Shown: one piece after another, positions 11,739 to 20,817 of the stretch | Numbering within the stretch: position 1 is the first letter of the stretch | Layout of the letters: each line of letters begins with the position of its first letter | IMG/VR virus record: IMGVR_UViG_3300035698_004931 | Location: 1 to 35,435 of that record | DNA length: 35,435 nucleotides | DNA from: a virus | Direction: 5' to 3' (one strand) | The notes under the pieces: model-generated | Database searches by the model: none | The model's input: only the letters and a program-made list of their open reading frames with translations | Told to the model about the DNA's origin: nothing | Made by a program: the position numbers and the translations under genes

Positions 11739-14729
11739 TTAATCAAGGCCCGCCCCAACGACGATTATTTTACCAACGGTTGCGCTACTATAGACCACCC
11801 GTGCAAAGGGTGCCATTCCCGCCGATGGTGGCGTATCTGTCAGCGCTCCAGGAGTGTTGCTTAAGTATAGCGCATCATTGGTAGAAAAGGCAGAAGTGTC
11901 TACTTGATCGGCTAACAGGCCTCCCCATATAATCTGACCGCGACCTCCATTCGCGATGGCGGCAAATGTTATACCAATCGCCGGTGTAAATCCGGCGTCG
12001 TAATCTGCCAATTCTATTTCTATTCGGTTCAACCCGGTATTGTATCCGGCCATGTACACGAGTTGACCTGCCGCAATGGAGGTTCCGCTACTGTTTCGCA
12101 CGTCCAATAGCAGGGCCGAAGGGTCTGTAGACGTGTTGGGGTGTGACTGAATCAGCCAATTATTTTCGGCTCCGTTAAAAAAGAAAGTAATAGTTGAATG
12201 AGGCTGTAGCGAAGTGCTCCCCCCGCCTGCTTCTATGCCGGAGCCCGATCTAGTATCAATGGAAGGGAATTCCGCTACAAAGTCGCTCAAGTTATGTAAA
12301 TACAAAATCTGCCCGTCATGCTGGGCCTTTAGAATGATAGGCGTTGAAGAGAACACGTAATCAGCGGCAAGGCTAATGTTTTGGTATGAGTTCTTGGTTT
12401 CAAATTGATATGCCGCCGATGAAATGGTAGTCGTTACGCCCTCTATAGCAAACCCGGCCACCGTGGCGACATCGGACGACGAAAGGATTAATTGGCTCCC
12501 TAACATTTGGTGTCCTAAGACGCGAGACGGTAAGTTATCATGGCCCGTGTTCTCGTGAATGGTTTCGGTGTACGATCCCTTATAAATATTACCGTTCAAT
12601 ATCAATCTGTCGCATGGATCGCCCACATCATCATCTAAAATTATGGCATAATCTGGCGTATCTGAATAAAAAACGTTATCCTTTACTATAGTGTCATCGG
12701 TAGCCATTAAAAAAATGTCCGCATCGGTGGAGGCGTTCCCATTATCCAAGAAAAGATTTGCCACAATTAAGGCCCGGTCTACGCCTTCATTATAATTGCC
12801 TATCGAAATTCCATAATCAGCCGCCCCCGATATCATGTTAGCCGTTATATGCGCATCGGTGGAATTATTTATTTCTATGCCATTATCCCCCGTGGTTGTT
12901 ATTTCATTATCTGAAATAAAAGCCCTGTGCCCCGCATTGCCCGCATAAATACCGTCATACGCAACATTATAAATAGTATTTCCTGATATGCTCGCGTCCG
13001 CCGCGCTCGTGTCTATTTGAATACCGTACCCGGCTAAAGTGTCTATGATTTGATTATGGGTAATCATATTATGAACACCACTTGCTTTAATTCCGAATCC
13101 GCTATCCGAATCCGAAACGCAATTACTTACTATTCCATAGTCAGCGTTTTGAAATATCCCTCCGCTCGTGTTATCATAACTAAAGCAATCGATTACGTTA
13201 ACATAATTACCCGATGTTATATAAAAGCCGTCATCGGCGTTCGAGACAGCGGAGCAGTGTATAAAAGAACAGTAATTCGCGCCTGCTTCTATGTACGCCC
13301 CGTAATTAGGGCCGTTATAAAAGGAACAGTTTATAATTAAGGAATAATCGCACGCTATTAGGGTTATCGCCCCTAAAGTGGTTGAGCAATCCGAAAAATG
13401 GCAATTAGAGGCTAAGCCATAATCCGATGCAAATTCGAGCCCCGCGCCTTTGGTATTTTCAACATTAACATTGTAAATGCTACTATAATTACCGCCTATG
13501 GTAACGCCCACATTATCCGTGTCCGTATAGGTAGCCGCCCCACCATAAACATAGAAATCTCTAAGGACGTTCGCATCCCCCATCATATACAGAAAGCCTA
13601 TCGTTCCCCCGGTTTCGTTATACTTACGTATAAACCGAGTGCCCTGTCCTTCGCCGCTAAGCGTCACGCTGTCCGTGGTGCATAATACAATAGCCGCCAT
13701 GTTATAGGTGCCCTCTAACACCATGACACGGCCCCCGCCGTTAAGTTCATCGATGGCAGTTTGAATTTGCACATTATCCGCCGTACCGTCACAAACATAA
13801 TCAGCAATAGCCGCATAAGGGGAGTCCGATTGCGCTACTATTGAGTAAGGATTATCCCCGCTACCCGCTCCTCCGGCGGCTTCTGTCCATTTTCCGGTGG
13901 CGCTGTCATAGGTTAAAACATCATTATCACTAGGGGCCGTTATATCCACATTATTAATATCGGTCAAGGCCTGATTAAATATATGGTTATACCATGCTAC
14001 GCCGTTATGCTGTAAATATTCCCCGGAGGCCGGGGAAATAAGGGCGGTATCTGTAAGGCCGTCTAAAGTGGTTGAACCACCGCCGCCCGCCTCCGCTGAC
14101 CACTGCCCAGTGGCGCTGTCGTAGGTTAAAACATCATTATCACTAGGGGCCGCTATAACCACATCATTAACATCGGTCAAGGCCTGATTAAATGGATGAT
14201 TAAACCATGCTGTCCCGTTGTGCTGTAGGTACTCCCCGGAGGCCGGAGCAATAAGAGCGGTATCTGTAAGACCATCTAAAGTGGTAGCCCCGCCGCTGCC
14301 TGAACTTTGAGGAGTGGCCGACCATACCGAATCAGAAGCATTCCAGTAGAGGACGTCGCCCTCCGCTTTAGTGGAAGTGGTTACGTTGGTGATATCATCC
14401 AAAGCGGCTAAAATAATCTCTCTTAATGCTATATCGTTAACCGTTGAATTAAACAAAAGCCCGTACCCGTCCATCGAAGCGGACAGAACCGGGATGTTGA
14501 TTTCGACTTCCGAAGCGCCTAAAATCATCGTAGCCGCTTTAATGGTGGTTGTGGCAGAGAACTTTTGAGCCGTGGAGCCATTGCCGCCGTAGACGTCCCA
14601 ATCTCCGCCAACATTGGCGTTGCCATGCCAAAGCCGTCTAGAAACCTGCGCCTCTGAAAATAAAGCAACAAAAAGTAATCCTAATAAAGCACAAATAAAG
14701 ATTAATCCAGTGTAAAAACGATTCGTCAT
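11739..14729 (-). CDS. tail spike or fibre with beta-helix domain and N-terminal signal sequence
   Basis: The 996-residue protein starts with a signal-peptide-like segment (TNR, a hydrophobic core of 17 residues, then FSEA before QV), which is unusual for a tail protein. Residues 100-290 contain three repeats of a fibre motif (ALTDVNDV, then a GD-x-L-x-Y-x5-G-x-W pattern). From about residue 290 to 720 there is a right-handed beta-helix of the pectate lyase-like type, opening with DGTADNVQIQTAIDELNGGG and continuing with many short N, D, G and I-rich turns. The C-terminal 270 residues are glycine- and serine-rich and probably trimerise or cap the spike. Such proteins bind and often degrade surface polysaccharide. 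An AAGGATG ribosome binding site supports the start. Confidence 0.85.
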   Translation of the reverse strand: MTNRFYTGLIFICALLGLLFVALFSEAQVSRRLWHGNANVGGDWDVYGGNGSTAQKFSATTTIKAATMILGASEVEINIPVLSASMDGYGLLFNSTVNDIALREIILAALDDITNVTTSTKAEGDVLYWNASDSVWSATPQSSGSGGATTLDGLTDTALIAPASGEYLQHNGTAWFNHPFNQALTDVNDVVIAAPSDNDVLTYDSATGQWSAEAGGGGSTTLDGLTDTALISPASGEYLQHNGVAWYNHIFNQALTDINNVDITAPSDNDVLTYDSATGKWTEAAGGAGSGDNPYSIVAQSDSPYAAIADYVCDGTADNVQIQTAIDELNGGGRVMVLEGTYNMAAIVLCTTDSVTLSGEGQGTRFIRKYNETGGTIGFLYMMGDANVLRDFYVYGGAATYTDTDNVGVTIGGNYSSIYNVNVENTKGAGLEFASDYGLASNCHFSDCSTTLGAITLIACDYSLIINCSFYNGPNYGAYIEAGANYCSFIHCSAVSNADDGFYITSGNYVNVIDCFSYDNTSGGIFQNADYGIVSNCVSDSDSGFGIKASGVHNMITHNQIIDTLAGYGIQIDTSAADASISGNTIYNVAYDGIYAGNAGHRAFISDNEITTTGDNGIEINNSTDAHITANMISGAADYGISIGNYNEGVDRALIVANLFLDNGNASTDADIFLMATDDTIVKDNVFYSDTPDYAIILDDDVGDPCDRLILNGNIYKGSYTETIHENTGHDNLPSRVLGHQMLGSQLILSSSDVATVAGFAIEGVTTTISSAAYQFETKNSYQNISLAADYVFSSTPIILKAQHDGQILYLHNLSDFVAEFPSIDTRSGSGIEAGGGSTSLQPHSTITFFFNGAENNWLIQSHPNTSTDPSALLLDVRNSSGTSIAAGQLVYMAGYNTGLNRIEIELADYDAGFTPAIGITFAAIANGGRGQIIWGGLLADQVDTSAFSTNDALYLSNTPGALTDTPPSAGMAPFARVVYSSATVGKIIVVGAGLD
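13860..14285 (-). repeat. two tandem 213-base repeats in the spike gene
   Basis: Two copies of a 213-base (71-codon) unit lie at about 13860-14072 and 14073-14285. The DNA is highly similar, for example GGTTAAAACATCATTATCAC in both. Each encodes TTLDGLTDTAL, SGEYLQHNG, NQALTD and VLTYDSATG blocks. A degenerate third unit precedes them in the protein. The repeats probably set the length of the fibre stalk and could expand or contract by recombination. Confidence 0.85.
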
Positions 14730-14741
14730 TTTATATCATCC

Positions 14742-15392
14742 TTATACGTAGTATAGTAATTCTATATTTGATCCTGCTGGCATTGCGTCGTTATATTCCG
14801 GCGTTAATTGATCAAAATTACCAGAGGCGGGCACTGATTCAGTAACTTGATAATCCTTGCCTGATCCCCTTCTAAGCCGTATTCCGTCACAGTAGGCCTC
14901 CGCTGTGGCCGAATCTATGTTAGCCCCAATGGGCTGAACAGTAGTTCCTCCAAGCCCTGTTAACCATGCGGCTGTCTTTTCTATCGCCTGAGAGGCGCCC
15001 GTAGAACCCAAGGAGGACACGGCGACTACATTCGTCCCGTCGCAATATAAAAATTGGGCGTCCGTAGTGGAAAGCGTTATCCCTGTTCCTGCCGCTGTTT
15101 TAACGGTAATGTCAAAACCAGTGGCATTGTTCAAAACCATATAAATTTTACGATTATCAGGAACAATGAGATTAAGCGCCCCGGCCAATGCGCCGGATAT
15201 TCGTAGTACCATCGCTCTGATTAATGAGTCACTATCCGGCGTGTAATCGCCAGATTCCCCCGTAAGATCAAGAGTAGCCATTCCTGCAATAGCGCCGTCC
15301 AGTATATCAAACGCCTCATTTGCGGTAACTTCCTTTTGATTCTGGCCCTCTTGAATATGGGCTATTTCTAGGTTAGTCGTTTCGGTTGCCAT
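14742..15392 (-). CDS. DUF2793-like tail protein
   Basis: The opening (EIAHIQEGQNQKEVTANEAF) matches the start of the DUF2793 family, phage proteins found next to tail fibres. The rest is strand-rich, with a TTDAQFLYCDGTNV segment typical of fibre-associated domains. It lies between the tail tip protein and the spike, so it may be an adaptor or part of the fibre network. The GGAAGGGTG ribosome binding site supports the start. Confidence 0.75.
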   Translation of the reverse strand: MATETTNLEIAHIQEGQNQKEVTANEAFDILDGAIAGMATLDLTGESGDYTPDSDSLIRAMVLRISGALAGALNLIVPDNRKIYMVLNNATGFDITVKTAAGTGITLSTTDAQFLYCDGTNVVAVSSLGSTGASQAIEKTAAWLTGLGGTTVQPIGANIDSATAEAYCDGIRLRRGSGKDYQVTESVPASGNFDQLTPEYNDAMPAGSNIELLYYV

Positions 15393-15396
15393 TTAA

Positions 15397-18300
15397 TCAC
15401 CCTTCCCTCAGTGTAACATCCGCCACAAATCCGCGCCCAGCGATAGCGCTTATCTGATATAAGTTTATATTAATTTCAGTCTGTGGGCTACCGAAATCAA
15501 TAGTTTGTTGTGCGTCGGTATATGTCCAAGCCTCCGAAGTCAAATCAATCACCGTTCTAACCACAACGCCCGAAGCGTTAAGAACGTCTATAGAGTACTC
15601 TTCCGCTGCCTCATTGAGGGGGACTGTGCCTATTCCATTAAGCCACGTTCCCCCGTAGCGCGTTCGTCTTTCCCATGTGACCGATATGTCATCCGTCGCC
15701 GGATCATCCCATGTAGCCAACACATTGGCGGGAGACCAAGGTTTCAGGCTCTTGGCCGTCACAGTGCGGCTCAGTGATTGTGTATTATCAATTACGGCGC
15801 CAATCGTGGAAGCGGCAATATATCGAGTAGCATTCAAAGCATCCAGGTCAAGATCAAAACGTTTTATAGTCTCCTCAGTAAGTAGAATAAAAAGCGCGCC
15901 AATGTTATGAGCCTGTTCATTGTTAGTGCCACGGCGTCCACGGAGTAGATTTTCTATTTTGTAGATACCGCCCGTTTGATCGGTCACAGTGGCAAACTGA
16001 ATCAGTTCAAAACCATCCGCATCATTGCCCACTAAAGCAGCGTTGGCTCCATTCAATACGGCTAACTCGGTCGCCGATTCTGGAGAACCGTTAGCCATCT
16101 TAACAGAGAAATATCTGAATCTGTCCCACGTTCCCCAATTAGAGGCCGTTAAATCTGTTGTTAAATGACCATACTCTACATTTTCAGCGGCCCCAAAGAA
16201 CAGCACATCTAAAAAGGAAGCGCCGTCCTTTGATTTGAAATAAGAGGCACCCCGCCAATCGGTAGAGTAGGATATAACGCCGCCATATACTCGAATGCTC
16301 GCGTTAAGAGCGTCAGCGTCCATGTCTCGTAAAAGGGGGACATCGAATAATAGGGGCGTCGTAATGGATACCCTTGGCACTTCTCCGGCGTCTTGGTCTC
16401 TGCCAGAGTCTCCCTCTATCGTTTGATTATACGCTATTGAGTCCTCTTGGGCCGCATCTATATCTATTACAAAAGAACCTAACTTTGTATTGTTCAATGT
16501 TACGGGAAAAGTAATGCCATCATAAATAATGGAGCCTACATCGGTAGGGTCGAGTAGTAGCCACTTTTGCGACACGTTGCACTTGTAGGCGTTCTGAGAT
16601 ACCCATAAGCGGTACATCCAAGCGGCGGCTATTTGCTTTGCTTCTGATCCGGTTAACAGTATGGGATAACTAAGTTCTTGACGGCGTTTAGATTGCAGCA
16701 AGTTTGCCCTACGTGCATAGACAGCCTCCCCCGGCTCTGAATCGTTATCGGCGTCTTGATATTTAACGTATACCTGCCGGGGTAGTTCGATTTCTTGATT
16801 AATTACCTCTGTTAAATCGGGGGGCCGTGATCCTGAATGATGGGCGGCTAAATCAGCCGCATTAATTGTAAAGACGCTGGCCCCTCCGGCCATAACAAAC
16901 TTTAACACCCAATCAGACTCTACAGCATCAAAGAAAAAGGCGCTTGATAAGGGAGCGATGGCGCTACGCCCGCTTGTCTGCTGACTAATCAAATAGCCCC
17001 TTACCGTTTCCCCTGTGAGTGCGGATACATCCAGCAGGGCTGAATCAAGCCCGCTTCTATCGCTCAAATCATCCACTACGGATGATAGCAACTCCGGGGC
17101 GCCTGCCGCTCTATCCAACCATTCTCTACTAGCAAGATTAATAGGGAGAGCGTTAATAGCCCGGTAAACAGATTGACTCGGTTCATCGAAAAAATAACCG
17201 GAGCGGTGTTTTATTCCCCAATCATTCTCATCATATATTTCCTCTACTTCAAAAGTAGCCGGATTGAATATTACACTTGTGCCAGAATTGCTTAAAAATA
17301 GTTTACCGTTTTGTATTCCATATTGAAAATTGCCATATCCGGCGCCGCCTGCTACCCCGATTAAGTTATCCGGCGAAATATAGCGCTCTGTTACAGTTTC
17401 CGATGAAATATCAAACTTAAGAAGGGACGTTCTATTTGAACTTAACTGTGTAGAACTCGCCCCAATTATTAAAGAATCATCATCGGCGCTATAACATATA
17501 TAATTAAATGCATATATTAACTCAGCCGATAAATCGAAAAATTCAGCCGTATAATAAATAGTTGATTTATCAACATAACCGTAATCGAGCACTGCCCCCC
17601 GGCTATTGATAACTATTTTAATAAGGCCCTTTCCACCTGTTGCCACCCACAAAGTACCATTCTTATCAATACATAGGGCGTTACCGTGGTTTCCTGTCCA
17701 ACCGCCTATTTCAGAGAATAAAATATCCCCCTCATAGCCTAACTCAGGGACTCCCAACGGGTTAGACACCATCGCTACTTGGGCGCTGCTTAGCGTAAGT
17801 GTTAAATCAACTATTCTATTCTGAGACAGGAAGGTTATTCTATTCCCGAAATGGGTTAGCACGGCAAGCATATCGGGATAATCTGCATTTAATTGCGGAA
17901 GATAAACAGAGGCGCTATGACTTAGATTACTTATATACCTAGAATAATTTACAGCAGAGGAGGACGGGCCAATCCCGCCGATAATGCTTAATGATTCAGA
18001 ATCAAACTTATAAAAGGGCGCTGCGTTAGTATTGCCTAATTGAGCAAATAGACTACCGTCGGCCCCTAAAACTATTCTGGATGCTAATAGGAGGTCTGGC
18101 AGGTCACAAGAGGCTATTTCGGCCCCCGTAATAATATTATATTTTACTAATTGATGATGATTAGCCGCCCAAAGATACGGGCGGGCCTTATCCTTTGCCC
18201 AGCAGTCACCATTCGGATAATAATAATTAGCGTTTGAGGGCGTTACATCCGTTGCTAAATGGGCTGTAGTACCATTAAAGGCAATGTCCGCCGTAATAGA

Positions 18301-18900
18301 TGGAATTCGATTACCGTAATCGGACAGTTCTAAATCTTCAAATACGATATAAACAACGCCCTTATAAGCCGGAGTATTGCCTATGCCCTTTTCGGCTTCA
18401 ATCAAAGAGTCTGGCTCTTGGGTCTCTGTGCCAAGGTATGACCTGAATAAAATACCCTTATTGGCCTCTGTGTTAATGTCCCCGGCTTCGGCGGTCACAT
18501 CGTAGATCAGTTTTGAATCAGCCCATATTCTTAGTACGTGCGACGCTTCTCTATGAGCAAGGGCCACCGCAAAAGAGCAAGTATAAGTATAAGATATTTG
18601 TGTAGCGGATGGCCCACCCTTGCCGCCTACCTTCTTTTTGTTTCGAGTCTCCTTGATGTCCGTTGACCAAATACAGTTACCGGGGGTTCTCACAGTCCCG
18701 TATCCGATAGGGATAGGTTGCCCATACGTGGACGTGGTGACGCGCAAATCGTCCAACCTTGGGCCTTCGGCGGTGGTTTTAGGAGCAAATAGCCACGCGC
18801 CGAGCAGTGATCCGGCTAAAAAGCCTATTTGCGCGCCTTTACCTCCGAATGCTTTGCCGCCAGCGGCAGCGCCGCCTATTGCCATTGCTAATTGAGCCAT
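15397..18900 (-). CDS. tail tip / host-specificity protein (gpJ- and GTA gp15-like) with propeller-like insert
   Basis: The 1167-residue protein starts with an Ala- and Gly-rich hydrophobic stretch and then YGQPIPIGYGTVRTPGNCIW (residues 59-78), the hallmark of phage tail tip proteins of this class. Residues 100-210 continue the hub domain and end with YGNRIPSITADIAFNG. Residues about 210-590 differ from the usual TIM-barrel region: they contain repeated W/Y-D/N and G-D-G/N-G-T-LW elements, such as LVLGADGSLFA- and CIDKNGTLWVATGG-type blades, suggesting a beta-propeller. The C-terminal 570 residues resume the tip architecture with Ig-like domains and an RRGTNN motif. It acts at the distal end of the tail in receptor contact and DNA ejection. 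Confidence 0.85.
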   Translation of the reverse strand: MAQLAMAIGGAAAGGKAFGGKGAQIGFLAGSLLGAWLFAPKTTAEGPRLDDLRVTTSTYGQPIPIGYGTVRTPGNCIWSTDIKETRNKKKVGGKGGPSATQISYTYTCSFAVALAHREASHVLRIWADSKLIYDVTAEAGDINTEANKGILFRSYLGTETQEPDSLIEAEKGIGNTPAYKGVVYIVFEDLELSDYGNRIPSITADIAFNGTTAHLATDVTPSNANYYYPNGDCWAKDKARPYLWAANHHQLVKYNIITGAEIASCDLPDLLLASRIVLGADGSLFAQLGNTNAAPFYKFDSESLSIIGGIGPSSSAVNYSRYISNLSHSASVYLPQLNADYPDMLAVLTHFGNRITFLSQNRIVDLTLTLSSAQVAMVSNPLGVPELGYEGDILFSEIGGWTGNHGNALCIDKNGTLWVATGGKGLIKIVINSRGAVLDYGYVDKSTIYYTAEFFDLSAELIYAFNYICYSADDDSLIIGASSTQLSSNRTSLLKFDISSETVTERYISPDNLIGVAGGAGYGNFQYGIQNGKLFLSNSGTSVIFNPATFEVEEIYDENDWGIKHRSGYFFDEPSQSVYRAINALPINLASREWLDRAAGAPELLSSVVDDLSDRSGLDSALLDVSALTGETVRGYLISQQTSGRSAIAPLSSAFFFDAVESDWVLKFVMAGGASVFTINAADLAAHHSGSRPPDLTEVINQEIELPRQVYVKYQDADNDSEPGEAVYARRANLLQSKRRQELSYPILLTGSEAKQIAAAWMYRLWVSQNAYKCNVSQKWLLLDPTDVGSIIYDGITFPVTLNNTKLGSFVIDIDAAQEDSIAYNQTIEGDSGRDQDAGEVPRVSITTPLLFDVPLLRDMDADALNASIRVYGGVISYSTDWRGASYFKSKDGASFLDVLFFGAAENVEYGHLTTDLTASNWGTWDRFRYFSVKMANGSPESATELAVLNGANAALVGNDADGFELIQFATVTDQTGGIYKIENLLRGRRGTNNEQAHNIGALFILLTEETIKRFDLDLDALNATRYIAASTIGAVIDNTQSLSRTVTAKSLKPWSPANVLATWDDPATDDISVTWERRTRYGGTWLNGIGTVPLNEAAEEYSIDVLNASGVVVRTVIDLTSEAWTYTDAQQTIDFGSPQTEININLYQISAIAGRGFVADVTLREG

Positions 18901-19308
18901 TTAATCTACTCCGGGGAATGTCCACATAGACTTAATGCGGCCCATCCAGTCTTTAGACAATCTGTTTTCAATAACACGGCCTCTACTAGAAGAAGCATGA
19001 ACTATTGTATTCTCTTTTGTATAAAATGCCAAATGTGAAGGATACAAGGGCAGCGATAAAACTAAGATGTTACCCGGCTTTTGTTCGGACGTCCGAACTA
19101 GATATTTACTGATAGCGTCCAGGAACTCCCCCGGCTGTGGTGAACGTTCGTAGGCTGTAAAATCCACGTTTACCAATCCCAAATTATGCCCAACGGCAAT
19201 AATAAGCCCTACGCAGTCCATGCCCTCTATCGTGCGGCCTTGATGCTTAAAAGGCGCGCCAATAAATAAGCGCGCCTCCCTAATAATATTAGTTCGTGCT
19301 TGATTCAT
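18901..19308 (-). CDS. NlpC/P60 tail tip peptidase
   Basis: The 135-residue protein has the NlpC/P60 cysteine peptidase triad: C32 in GMDCVGLI, H92 in YPSHLAFY and a polar residue near H104 in IVHASSS. In tailed phages it stands before the tip protein and helps to cut peptidoglycan locally during DNA entry or matures tip proteins. Its start overlaps the stop of the DUF2163 gene as TAATG. Length is normal for the phage version. Confidence 0.9.
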   Translation of the reverse strand: MNQARTNIIREARLFIGAPFKHQGRTIEGMDCVGLIIAVGHNLGLVNVDFTAYERSPQPGEFLDAISKYLVRTSEQKPGNILVLSLPLYPSHLAFYTKENTIVHASSSRGRVIENRLSKDWMGRIKSMWTFPGVD

Positions 19309-20198
19309 TAGGCTCTCGCGTCCGGGTAGTTTAAGTAGCGGTCTTGACCGGGAATGTCCGGGAATCCCCGGTAGTAATCTTGTCTGTTAAAAAATTGGCA
19401 TGTAGCAAACCTTTTGTCACATCCGGCCTGTACATTGAAAGCGTCACCTGCTTGGATGGTGAACGGGGCGCTTAGATATAGCGTAAAGGTAGCGGTGGCC
19501 GAAACGGCAAACTTTAACTCTTGAGAAATGCCTGTATTGAGGCCCGATACCCATTCAATTTGACCGTAACGATAGCCATAAGAGGGCAATCCGGCCAAGG
19601 AGAAATCGATTCCAGCATGCCCGGAGCCTATGGACTCGGCCACCGTGAACACTTGACGGGCCGTGTCTATGGAAACCACGGTAGACGACTGCTCCAAGGC
19701 AGCCGCACTGAATCCACAACGGGCGTCCCCGAAATCGGCTTGACATTCGGTAGTGTATAGTTCGAGTATTTCATTAGATAAGTATTGCGATAGTCCTTGC
19801 AACTCGGCCACATATATTCCATTTTTTAATTTAACCTCTCCAATAATTCCCCGGCGCATCTTAATTATGCCATCGGCGGGCGTTTCCCAGTTGATCATAA
19901 AGACATAAATAGTAGCCCCATTATACAGGCCTGCTCTTAAGTCGGATTCCGTAATCTCGGCAGAATCAAATAGCCCCTGAATGTCCAGGCTGTCAATGCT
20001 TAGGTCAAAACTGGATTCAATAGCGGAGCGTGTAAAGCCTGTAGCGGCTTTATAAGTAATCGCATCATAAGGGATATCTACATCATGATCAGTAAACGCT
20101 AGAACAGTGTTATCCACCCGCTTAATACGCCAACAAGTAGAAAGAGTGGTTGTGTCCTGCTGAATATGGGCTGTTAGATTAGCGGACGCCGTTTTCAT
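19308..20198 (-). CDS. DUF2163 tail tip (hub-associated) protein
   Basis: The 296-residue protein matches DUF2163 with its C-terminal BR0599-like domain. Four cysteines sit in ECQADFGDARCGF (C152, C161) and GCDKRFATC (C260, C267), followed by RGFPDIPGQD. In gene transfer agents the related protein binds an iron-sulphur or metal site at the tail tip. The gene lies in the standard DUF2460-DUF2163-NlpC-tip order, and its start overlaps the stop of the DUF2460 gene as ATGA. Confidence 0.9.
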   Translation of the reverse strand: MKTASANLTAHIQQDTTTLSTCWRIKRVDNTVLAFTDHDVDIPYDAITYKAATGFTRSAIESSFDLSIDSLDIQGLFDSAEITESDLRAGLYNGATIYVFMINWETPADGIIKMRRGIIGEVKLKNGIYVAELQGLSQYLSNEILELYTTECQADFGDARCGFSAAALEQSSTVVSIDTARQVFTVAESIGSGHAGIDFSLAGLPSYGYRYGQIEWVSGLNTGISQELKFAVSATATFTLYLSAPFTIQAGDAFNVQAGCDKRFATCQFFNRQDYYRGFPDIPGQDRYLNYPDARA

Positions 20199-20815
20199 AT
20201 TGTGCCCTCTGGTAGTTCAACTAACGGGATACCGTCCCAACTGGACAAATCGTATGCCACTAAATCAATGCCCATATCGTCAGAATCAAAACGGGCAGGC
20301 AGGTCGAATTCAAACGTAGCCGTTATAGGAGCCGACAATACCGGAGCCACCATAAACGTAATGATCCCCGTGGTAGTATCTACAGTGAAATCCACGGCTA
20401 ATGTTTGTTCGACCGTACTAACGAAGATATGCACCGTGCCCGCTACGGGTTTAGTGATCGTCCGTTCATAATTATTTATGGAGGAGGCGTCAGCGTATGT
20501 TTTTGTTAATTGAAAGGCAACCTCTGACGCATCGCCCGTACCGATTGAAGTCAACGTCGCGGTATAATCTGACCAGTCCTTAAAGCGAAAGCCCCGCGCC
20601 CGGCCCCGTCTTGCCCGGAAAAAGGCTATTAGGTCTTCTAACTCGGTATCGAATTTTAATTTGTGGCCCACCTTCCAGGCCCCTTTCGACCGCTCCCAGT
20701 TCTGATTTCTCTGTTCATAGCCTGTAGCCATTGGGACGACCGTAGTCGAGAAGGTAGCCCCGCCTACGGCTCCGTAACTTATTTCTGGATTAAACTGTAT
20801 TTCATCGATAGCCAT
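20195..20815 (-). CDS. DUF2460 distal tail protein
   Basis: This 206-residue protein has the family start (EIQFNPEISYGAVGGATFST) and the central RRGRARGFRFKDWSDY motif of DUF2460. The family forms the distal tail ring that links tube and tip. It directly follows the tape measure gene in transcription, as in gene transfer agents and related siphophages. Confidence 0.9.
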   Translation of the reverse strand: MAIDEIQFNPEISYGAVGGATFSTTVVPMATGYEQRNQNWERSKGAWKVGHKLKFDTELEDLIAFFRARRGRARGFRFKDWSDYTATLTSIGTGDASEVAFQLTKTYADASSINNYERTITKPVAGTVHIFVSTVEQTLAVDFTVDTTTGIITFMVAPVLSAPITATFEFDLPARFDSDDMGIDLVAYDLSSWDGIPLVELPEGTI

Positions 20816-20817
20816 TA

